Source: Sphingomonas bisphenolicum
Lineage (GTDB): Bacteria > Pseudomonadota > Alphaproteobacteria > Sphingomonadales > Sphingomonadaceae
Assembly: GCF_024349785.1 (NCBI RefSeq)
Contig: NZ_AP018821.1
Location: 199,321-263,320, forward strand
Length of the DNA: 64,000 nt
Direction: 5' to 3'
Part shown: positions 28,415 through 36,500 of the stretch, in pieces
Layout: each line of letters begins with the position of its first letter
How positions within the stretch are numbered: position 1 is the first letter of the stretch
Position numbers and translations under genes: made by a program
Notes under the pieces: generated by a model
What the model was told of the DNA's origin: nothing
The model's input: only the letters and a program-made list of their open reading frames with translations
Databases searched by the model: none

Positions 28415-29338
28415 ATGGCTAGGGATGGTTTGAAAATTGATTCGAAGGTGCAGTTCACGGGACACGAGACGTTCCCGCTCCGACTGCTGTGGTTGAAGAA
28501 GGCATACGACGCAGTCGGCGCGGAAGCCCCTATAGGAACATTCCAGGAACAGGAAGCCATTGCCCGCTTCGGCGTCGGGCGCAACATGGCGAATTCGATG
28601 CGCTACTGGGCGAATGCCTCGGGACTTTTCGACGAGGCGGATCGGATCATCCGCCCCACCACGCTGGGCCATGCCATTCTTGCTGATGACGGGCTCGATC
28701 CCTTCCTCGAGCAGGCGGCAACGATCTGGCTCGTGCACTGGCATATTGCGAGTGTCCAGACCAAGGCGACCACAGCCTTTTACGCGTTCAACGTGCTCAA
28801 CGCGATCGAGTTCGATCCGACCAATCTCCTGGAGGAAATCAGCGCGCTAGTTGCAGCGCAAGGCTGGCGCGCAACCCGCGGCACATTGAAGCGCGACATC
28901 GAAGTTTTTCTGCGCAGCTACGTGCGCAAGGGGGAGACATTCAGCGAAGACGCGGCCGAGCCGCTCCTCGCCGAGCTCGCTCTCATCCGCGAAGCCCGTC
29001 TTGGTGGCTGGTATGAATTTGTTCGCGGCCCCAAGCCCACCCTGCATGATGCAATCTTCGCCTATGCCCTGGGAACATTCTGGGACCGGTCCGGCGGCGC
29101 GACCACGCTCACGGCCGAGCAGATCTGCTACGCGCCAGGCTCGCCTGGGCGCGTGTTCAAACTTGATGAGGACAGCGTCATCACGCGCCTGATGCGCATT
29201 GACGATGTGACTGAAGGCGCCTGGCAGTGGGTCGATACCGCAGGTTTGCGACAGGTGCAGAAAATTGAGGAAATCGACGCTAGGCGACTGGTCCCCGCGG
29301 CGTATAGCGCTGCTCCGGGCTGGAAGGTCGCGGCATGA
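28415..29338 (+). CDS. sspB: SspB-like DUF4007 protein
   Basis: The 307-residue product begins with the DUF4007 signature: VQFTGHETFPLRLLWLKKAY, then FGVGRNMANSMRYWA and LADDGLDPFLE. DUF4007 proteins are the SspB component of SspBCD; SspB was reported as the nicking enzyme that opens the DNA strand for sulfur insertion (from memory of the described system). No classic nuclease motif is visible by eye. The stop overlaps the sspC start by four bases (ATGA), showing translational coupling. Its position between sspA and sspC is the standard order. Confidence 0.85.
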   Translation: MARDGLKIDSKVQFTGHETFPLRLLWLKKAYDAVGAEAPIGTFQEQEAIARFGVGRNMANSMRYWANASGLFDEADRIIRPTTLGHAILADDGLDPFLEQAATIWLVHWHIASVQTKATTAFYAFNVLNAIEFDPTNLLEEISALVAAQGWRATRGTLKRDIEVFLRSYVRKGETFSEDAAEPLLAELALIREARLGGWYEFVRGPKPTLHDAIFAYALGTFWDRSGGATTLTAEQICYAPGSPGRVFKLDEDSVITRLMRIDDVTEGAWQWVDTAGLRQVQKIEEIDARRLVPAAYSAAPGWKVAA

Positions 29339-32300
29339 AGTCGCTCGCAGCGCATGTCGCTATCGATCGCCGCTTCGCGCGTTCCGCGCGCCTGGATGCG
29401 GACCTCAACGGTACTCCGCCACTTGTGGGCTACGTGCTCCAGGCGACGGTCCGCAAGGCGCTAACGCAACTTGCTGAGAGCCAGATCGAGAGCCAACAGG
29501 GTGCATTCACCTGGACCGGCCCTTACGGCGGCGGCAAGTCAAGTGCGGCGCTTCTCCTCGCCAACCTCGTCGCGGGGCCCAAAGCGAACCGTAAGATCGC
29601 GCGGGAGATCGCGGGCGAGGCGCTGAGCGAGCTTTATGCCAAAGCTTTTCCCAAGCGTGGTGGTGACTGGAAAGTCGTCGCGGTTACAGGTGGGCGGGTA
29701 CGCTTGCGAGAGGCAATCGCCGAAGCAGCCGCAAGCAGCTTTGGCTGGGACGAGCAAGCCCGAAACCGTCATGGCTCCAGCGATGACCGCCTGATTGAAG
29801 CGCTCCTGTCTGGCCCAGCGCCGCGCAGCAGCGGGACGCTCCTGATCCTCGACGAGCTTGGCAAGATGCTTGAGCATGAGGCGCTCGAGGGCGGCGATGT
29901 CCATCTCCTGCAGGATCTCGCCGAGCGCGCGTCACGTAGCGACGGCCGTTTGGTCGTCATCGGCATTCTTCACCAGTCTTTTGAACAATATGCCGCGCGC
30001 GCTGCACGCGATGCCCGCCAGGAATGGGCAAAGGTCCAGGGTCGCTATCAGGACATCGCGTTTCTCAGTGGTGCGGACGAGACCGTTGCCCTGCTTGGCC
30101 GCGCGATCGCGAGCACGCCGCCGGCCGAAGCCCTCGAGAATGCCGGTCACGTCGCGACGGCCGTCGCTCAGCGCCGGCCTACCGAAATCGCCAGTCTCGC
30201 GCAGGCCCTGGCGGACACATGGCCCCTCAATCCTGTGACCGCCCTGCTTCTCGGACCCGTTTCTCGCGCGCGCTTCGCGCAGAACGAGCGCAGCGTGTTC
30301 GGCTTTCTGAGTTCGGCCGAACCTGCCGGTTTTCAGCAGTTCCTCACAGCCACCAAGGTTGGAGCAGGGACGTATGATCCCTCGATGCTTTGGGACTATC
30401 TTTCTGCCAACTTCGGTATGGCGCTTGCCAGCGGCCCCGATGGTAGTCGCTTTAGCCTTGCCTTTGAGGCCATCGAACGCGCCAGCGCCAAGGGTGGGCC
30501 GCTGCACGTAGCATTGACAAAGTCCGCCGCCGTCATCGAATTCTTCCGCAATGGCTCAGGCGTTGCCCTTGCCGACGATTTTCTGACCGCGGCCCATCCC
30601 ATGGCAGCAGAGGCCGAGCGGGAAGCCGCGATCAAGGATCTCCTCGACTGGGCTGTTCTCATCCGCCAACCCCGTCTCGGCGGGTACGCCCTGTTTGCTG
30701 GCAGCGATTTCGATCTGGAAGATGCCGTCAGCCGCGCGATCATGCCGATCGACAACCGGCAGCTCGATCCCATCCCCCAGCGCGCAGGGTTTGGATTTGC
30801 AACCGCGAAGCGGCATTATTTCCTCACCGGCGCTCTACGTACGTTCGAGATCGCTCTCCATATCGTTGGAGCCGACGAGAGCGCGCAGTCTCTCTCCACC
30901 GCGCTTCTGGCCCGCAGCGAACGAGGTAGTGGCCTTTTGGTCCTGATCCTCGGCGATGGTTCGGTGCAGCCTGCCGAGCTTGATGTCTTGGCAAAAGCGA
31001 CCGCAAAGCTCCTGAAACGGAAAGGCCGAGTAATCGCGGTCGGAGCTGCCGCGGACAGTTTCGCCCTCCGATCGTCCGCCTCGGAACTGCTCGCGGTCGA
31101 GAGAGTCGTTCGCGACCACCCACAACTTGAGGGCGACAGGATTGCGCGGCGCGAGATCGCAGCGCGCCAGTCCCTTTGCGTCGATGAACTCCATCGCAGT
31201 CTCGAAGCCGCTCTCGAGACCGCGCGCTGGTTCCTCGCGCCCGCGCCAGCGAAGGGGCTGCGCGAACCACTCGCCGTCGTTGCAAGCGCGCTGGCCGACG
31301 CTGGGTATCCCTCAGCACCGATCCTCAAGAGCGAGCTGCTGCAGCGCGACAAGCCCTCATCAAACGCCATGGCCGCGCTGCGCGACCTTGCACACGCAAT
31401 GGTCAGCCGCTCCGCGGAAGCCGATTTGGGTATAACGGGCTACCCGGCAGAGCTCGGGCTATATCTGACGGTCCTCAAGCCGTTCGGACTCCATCGGCAG
31501 ACGCCTGCGGGCAACTATGCTTTTTACGATCCCGATGACAGTCCGGAAGGCCGCTCGCTTCAGCCTGCCTGGGACCTGATCGACGCCGCTGGCTCAGAGG
31601 GACTCGACACAGTATTCAGCCAGTGGGCACGAGCTCCTTACGGCCTTAAGGCGGGCGTCATGCCCGTCCTGGCGCTTGCCTATATGCTCGCCCGTCGGGA
31701 CAGCGTCGCCATCTATATTGACGGGGTCTACCAGACCGCCATCAACGACGTGGTTGTCGACAAGCTGCTACAGCGGCCCGCCGACTTCCGTCTGCGGCGA
31801 ATTGACCGTTCGGTGCGGGAGACTGCATTCCTCAGCGGTCTGGGAGAACTCCTCGGCACGGCGTCAAGCGAAGGTTCCCTTCCCGTTGCGGCTGCGCTGT
31901 TCCAGCGCTTCGAGGCGTTGCCGGATTATGCCTTACGCACCCAGCGATTGGCAGACGATGCACGCAAAGTCCGTGCCGTCGTGACGAAGGCGGAGGATCC
32001 CGAGGCGCTGCTGTTCGATGCCTTGCCAGAGGCTTTCGGCCAACGGCTTTCCCCTGAACTCGTTTATCAAGGGCTCCTTGCATGCGAGGCCAGCTACCCT
32101 GAGTTGCTGACGGAATTGCGCCAAGCGCTTGCCCGTGCCCTTGGCATTGATATCGAAAGCTTTGGTGGCATTTCGGAGCGCGCCGCCACGATCAAGGGTC
32201 TCACCAACGATTATGCCTTCGATGCCTTCGCTGATCGTGCCGGAGCGATCGAGCAGGGAACCGGCGATCTTGAGAGCCTGGTCAGCGTCCTGCTCCACAA

Positions 32301-32643
32301 GCCCGCACGCAACTGGTCGGACCGCGATCGGGAAGAGGCACTGACCGGGATCGCTCGCTTTGGCCGCCGCTTCCGCGAGCTCGAGGCTCTTGCCGTGGTG
32401 CGTGACCGGCAATCCCACACTGAGGCGCTCGCGCTTGTGGTCGGCCTTGACCCTAAGACTCCGCCCCTGATGCGCAGTTTTGTGTTGAGCGAGAAGGAAA
32501 AGAAAGCCGCTGCGACCCTTGCGGATCGCGTTGTTGCCGAACTGCGATCCGATGACAAATCGGGCCGCCTGAGGCTCGCAGCGCTCGCGCGCGCGGTGGC
32601 AATGCTTGCTGCCGAAGCCGATGACGAAGTGGAAGCGGCATGA
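29335..32643 (+). CDS. sspC: SspC-like large ATPase
   Basis: The 1102-residue product carries a P-loop near residue 62 (TWTGPYGGGKSSAALLLANL) and a Walker B stretch near 169 (GTLLILDELGKML). The rest is a long alpha-helical body without an obvious second domain. In the Ssp system SspC is the ATPase that works with SspB and SspD in DNA modification. It overlaps both sspB and sspD by four bases, so the three proteins should be made in a fixed ratio. Length and gene order support the call; sequence identity to studied SspC proteins was not checked. Confidence 0.82.
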   Translation: MKSLAAHVAIDRRFARSARLDADLNGTPPLVGYVLQATVRKALTQLAESQIESQQGAFTWTGPYGGGKSSAALLLANLVAGPKANRKIAREIAGEALSELYAKAFPKRGGDWKVVAVTGGRVRLREAIAEAAASSFGWDEQARNRHGSSDDRLIEALLSGPAPRSSGTLLILDELGKMLEHEALEGGDVHLLQDLAERASRSDGRLVVIGILHQSFEQYAARAARDARQEWAKVQGRYQDIAFLSGADETVALLGRAIASTPPAEALENAGHVATAVAQRRPTEIASLAQALADTWPLNPVTALLLGPVSRARFAQNERSVFGFLSSAEPAGFQQFLTATKVGAGTYDPSMLWDYLSANFGMALASGPDGSRFSLAFEAIERASAKGGPLHVALTKSAAVIEFFRNGSGVALADDFLTAAHPMAAEAEREAAIKDLLDWAVLIRQPRLGGYALFAGSDFDLEDAVSRAIMPIDNRQLDPIPQRAGFGFATAKRHYFLTGALRTFEIALHIVGADESAQSLSTALLARSERGSGLLVLILGDGSVQPAELDVLAKATAKLLKRKGRVIAVGAAADSFALRSSASELLAVERVVRDHPQLEGDRIARREIAARQSLCVDELHRSLEAALETARWFLAPAPAKGLREPLAVVASALADAGYPSAPILKSELLQRDKPSSNAMAALRDLAHAMVSRSAEADLGITGYPAELGLYLTVLKPFGLHRQTPAGNYAFYDPDDSPEGRSLQPAWDLIDAAGSEGLDTVFSQWARAPYGLKAGVMPVLALAYMLARRDSVAIYIDGVYQTAINDVVVDKLLQRPADFRLRRIDRSVRETAFLSGLGELLGTASSEGSLPVAAALFQRFEALPDYALRTQRLADDARKVRAVVTKAEDPEALLFDALPEAFGQRLSPELVYQGLLACEASYPELLTELRQALARALGIDIESFGGISERAATIKGLTNDYAFDAFADRAGAIEQGTGDLESLVSVLLHKPARNWSDRDREEALTGIARFGRRFRELEALAVVRDRQSHTEALALVVGLDPKTPPLMRSFVLSEKEKKAAATLADRVVAELRSDDKSGRLRLAALARAVAMLAAEADDEVEAA

Positions 32644-33479
32644 CCAAGGAACGACACATCCTCGGCCTCTCGGGCGGCCGCGATAGCGCGGCCCTTGCCG
32701 TCTATATGCGCCAGCATCATTCCGATCTGCCACTTGAATATTTCTTCACCGATACGGGCAAGGAACTTCCCGAAGTCTACAAGTTCCTCGACAAGCTTGA
32801 GGGTTTTCTCGGGCGTTCGATCGCGCGGCTCAATCCCGATCGCGACTTCGACTTCTGGCTCAAGGAATATGGCAATTTCCTGCCGTCGCCCCGCACGCGC
32901 TGGTGCACGCGCCAGCTCAAGCTTCGCCCGCTTGAGCATTGGCTCCGCCAAGATCTCGATGCGGGCACGATCGTCCATTCCTATGTAGCTATTCGCGCGG
33001 ATGAGCCGAGCCGGGAAGGTTATCAAGCTACCCATCCCAATATGCGGGTTCACCTGCCGTTGCGCGACGCTGGTATAGATCGCGCTGGCGTGCTTGAAAT
33101 CCTCCAGCACTCAGACGTCGGCGAACCCGAATATTATCAGTGGCGCTCGCGATCCGGCTGTACCTTTTGCTTCTTCCAGCAAAAGATCGAATGGGTTCGC
33201 CTTTTCGAGGAGCATCCCGCCCGGTTCCAGGAAGCGGTCGACTATGAAAAAACCGCGTTGCGGGACGGTTCTCCCTTTACCTGGACGCAGGGGGAGAGTT
33301 TGACCGAACTGATCGAACCGAAACGCGTCGATCAGATCAAGGACGACTATCAAAAGCGGCGTGAGCGCCTGTTGCGCAACCGCCGCGTCAATCCTCTATC
33401 CGCCAAACCTGCTCCCACTTTGGATGATATTTATGGTGTCGATGAGGGTTCGAGCAGTTGTGTGATCTGCCATAAGTGA
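32640..33479 (+). CDS. sspD: SspD-like PAPS-reductase-family sulfurtransferase
   Basis: The 279-residue enzyme has the ATP-pyrophosphatase PP-loop at the start (ILGLSGGRDSAALAVY) and cysteines suited to an iron-sulfur cluster: RWCTRQLKLRPLE (near 88), RSGCTFCFFQQK (near 175-178) and a C-terminal CVIC. This is the PAPS-reductase-like family that includes DndC and SspD, which activates the DNA phosphate with ATP and delivers sulfur. It closes the sspA-D operon. The overlap with sspC is four bases. Confidence 0.9.
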   Translation: MTKERHILGLSGGRDSAALAVYMRQHHSDLPLEYFFTDTGKELPEVYKFLDKLEGFLGRSIARLNPDRDFDFWLKEYGNFLPSPRTRWCTRQLKLRPLEHWLRQDLDAGTIVHSYVAIRADEPSREGYQATHPNMRVHLPLRDAGIDRAGVLEILQHSDVGEPEYYQWRSRSGCTFCFFQQKIEWVRLFEEHPARFQEAVDYEKTALRDGSPFTWTQGESLTELIEPKRVDQIKDDYQKRRERLLRNRRVNPLSAKPAPTLDDIYGVDEGSSSCVICHK

Positions 33480-33533
33480 ACCGAGCGTCTAAAAGCACAA
33501 TGGCCGTTGCCGCGAGAAACAGGGGAAAGCAGC

Positions 33534-33564
33534 CGACGCGCTTGTATAGTCTCCAAGCGCGTCG
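33534..33564. terminator. hairpin between convergent sspD and sspH
   Basis: CGACGCGCTTG pairs perfectly over 11 bases with CAAGCGCGTCG around a nine-base loop. It lies 55 bases after the sspD stop and 16 bases beyond the stop of the opposing sspH gene, so it can end transcripts from both sides. The T run after it is short. Confidence 0.6.
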
Positions 33565-33579
33565 AGCTTTGCGCGATCC

Positions 33580-36500
33580 CTATGCGGTCTGGTTCTCGCT
33601 GCGGATAATGGCATCCACCGCGGCATCTATATCTTCGTCCGAAAGGAAAGGGGCCTGCGCATAGATGATCGCCGGCTCGCCGCTCAGCCGCGCTGCAAGA
33701 TGCCCCAGACCGAGCAGTTGCTCCGCCCCTTTGACCCCCAAGGCGATCTCGGAAGTTCCAACGCTTGCAACTTTCAGAATGAGCCTATTGCCGAGATTAT
33801 CGCGCAGCTGCATCGGCATGACGTTGGCGTCCGGACGCTGCGCTGCAAAGATAAGATGCATGCCCGCCGCGCGCGCCTTCACGCCCAGGCGCGACACATT
33901 CGAGGTGACGGCCGTCTTATAGTCGTCGGTGAGCATCCATTCGGCAAATTCGTCATGGACAAGAAACACGTAGGGCAAACGCTCTGCCGGACCGACCTTG
34001 GTATTATAGGCCCGGATATCGCGCGCGCCGGCGACACGAAATTGTTCGTAGCGGCGCTCCATCTCGGCGACGAGGGATTCCATCACCTCGATCGCGCGCG
34101 TCTGATCAACGATCACGCCGCCTTGCAGATGCGGCAGTCGCTCAATCGCCGCGTAGTCTACACCCATTTTCGGATCGATGAGATGGATGTGCGCCAAGCT
34201 ACTCGGATTGGTCGCCGCGATATCAAGGAGCAGGGCCTGGATCAGGACTGACTTCCCCGAACCGGTCGCGCCGGCAACGAGCGTGTGCGGCTCATGCTGT
34301 TGCCCGCCGGCAAAGGGTCCTCCCAGGTTGAGATAAAGGATTTCTCCGTCCATTTCCTTCAGGCCCAGCACGAACGACGCATTCACGCCCGCCGCGTTGC
34401 GGTTCAGTTCCCGGCGTCCCCAGACATCCCATAGAGACACGATCTGCCGCTGTGGTCGTGCCACGCCGACGACAATCTCTCCGGGATGAGGCGAAACCGA
34501 GATGAGACGCAGTCCGTGCGTGGTAAGCAGTGCCGATTGCTTCGCCTCGATGTCTTCGACCCGAAGTCGATCACTGCCCATGAACCGGATGAGAGCCGCA
34601 TTGGGCGTCAGGCGCGTCCCTAGAACCTTGGCCTGAAGATTATACCCCATAAGCGCGGAACGCAGCCTCTGTGAGGTCGCTTCGAGCCACGCCTGATCGT
34701 CGGCAGAATCGTCCTGTGCGCGTTCAGCGCGCGCCGCTACGAGTTCGCTAAAAGTTGTCGATCCTGCCGGTGCTGTCGGTGCCATCCGCGCAGCCGCCAC
34801 TGCCCCGGTCGGCGCGTCGATCGCCGGCGGGATGTGCGCTGGATTTTGTGGGACCACCTCGGCAACGGCCGCTGCCGTCTGACCGGGCCCATCGACATCG
34901 ACATCGATCGTTGTCGCCTCAATCGCAGCCGGCACTAGGTCTGCCGCGACACGTTCTGGAGACGCCGTCGCCTCTTCCTCGAAATCATCGTCATCATAGT
35001 CATGGGCCACGACCTGGGCCGCTATTGCCGCCTTGGGTTCGGCCGTGACGTCCTTGGTCCAGTCGACGCGGGGAGCAGGGTCACGGTAACTGGGACGATC
35101 CCAGCTATCTGCCTCACCAAGTCCAGCGCGGATTGGCTTTAGCGGCTGACCGCCTTCATAGGCCTTGAGAAGCTGCCGCAGGCCTTCGCGCGAGAAGGTC
35201 TCCTGGAGCCCCCCGCTCACGTCAGTGATGCGCTCCTGTTCACCAAGCGAACTGCCATCGGTTGCCGGTCCCGTGATGAAAATGTGGGAATAGCCGCGTA
35301 AATCGATCGGCACACCACCTCGCCGGATGCCGTCCCGGACTTGCTCCAGCAAGTGGGCCTGACCCAGTGCGGCGTTGCCGTCGAGCAGGAGATCGGCAAT
35401 GCGGGAAAGCCAGAGGTCGCGATCCAGTCGCCCCGGATCGCCGAACAGCGCGTCATCGATGCGCGCAACTGTCTGCCGTAATTGTTGCCGCGACTTCCGG
35501 CTCGCTTCGGCCGACCCGCTCTGCTCGACATACTTGGCTTCGGTGACGATTGCGCGGAGGCGTGGTCCTTCGCTCTCGCTTCCGACCAGGCACAAGCCCA
35601 GAATGTCGGCGATCCCTTCCTCGCGTTGCCCCAGCCACTCGGCATAGTCATCGAGCAGGAACCAGGCGACGGCAGGCTGGGCGCCGAGCTCCTCGGCAAC
35701 GAGGGCACGGCTGAGAACCAGGCCAATAAGTTCCCCCGCGGACACGCCCCGTTTCGCGGCCCGCAGTACGATATCACCCGAAATCGAGTTGGCATCCTCG
35801 ATAAGCCGTCGCGCCAGTTTCGAGAGACGATGCTCATCGAGACCTAGCGACAGTTCGTTCAGCCGGCGACGCACCAGGACATTGAGAATGCGCAGCTCCG
35901 ACGTGGAGGAAACCACCATGTTGCGGCCATGGGTCCGCTGTCGCCGGTACCGGATGACATTGATCCCCTGCGCCGCAAGCTGCCGCTTGTCGAGAAGGTC
36001 GTCATAGGTCGCGACCCATTCGGCAAGCTCATGAACCTCGTCGAACATCGCCTTGAGGCCTGAATCCTGGAACGAAATCTGTCTTGCAGGGAGGTAATGC
36101 TCTTGGCTGCCGTGGGCCTGGCGCCGGATCACATTGGCCACCGCATCGACATAGGCCCAGCCAGCATCGGGCTGACGCGGACAGGTGAGATAGACCGTTG
36201 CCTTCAGCTCATCTTCCGCCGTCACGCGCCGGTAGGACCAGCGGGCGGGCACGTGCTCTAGCAGGGATGGGTTCGTCTCCGCGGCGGGGACCGCAAACCA
36301 CTGCTCCCGCGCCTGGCGAGACACTACATCATGCAGGAATGCTACATCAATTTCGCGCGCGGCATTGCCGGGGCGGAGCGCGCCGCTGTCGAGCATTACG
36401 CCGATCCGCAGCTTGGACATGAAGTTGCGCGAGGTCTCGCTCACCACAACGGCATCGGGATCGCCCTCCGATCGGTCGAGCAACTCGCCATAGACCCGCG

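Noticed and set aside
24707..33479. A Dnd-type (DndABCDE) system
   Set aside because: There is no DndB, DndD or DndE homologue by eye; the DUF4007 gene, the large P-loop ATPase and the DUF262-HNH effector fit the Ssp order instead.
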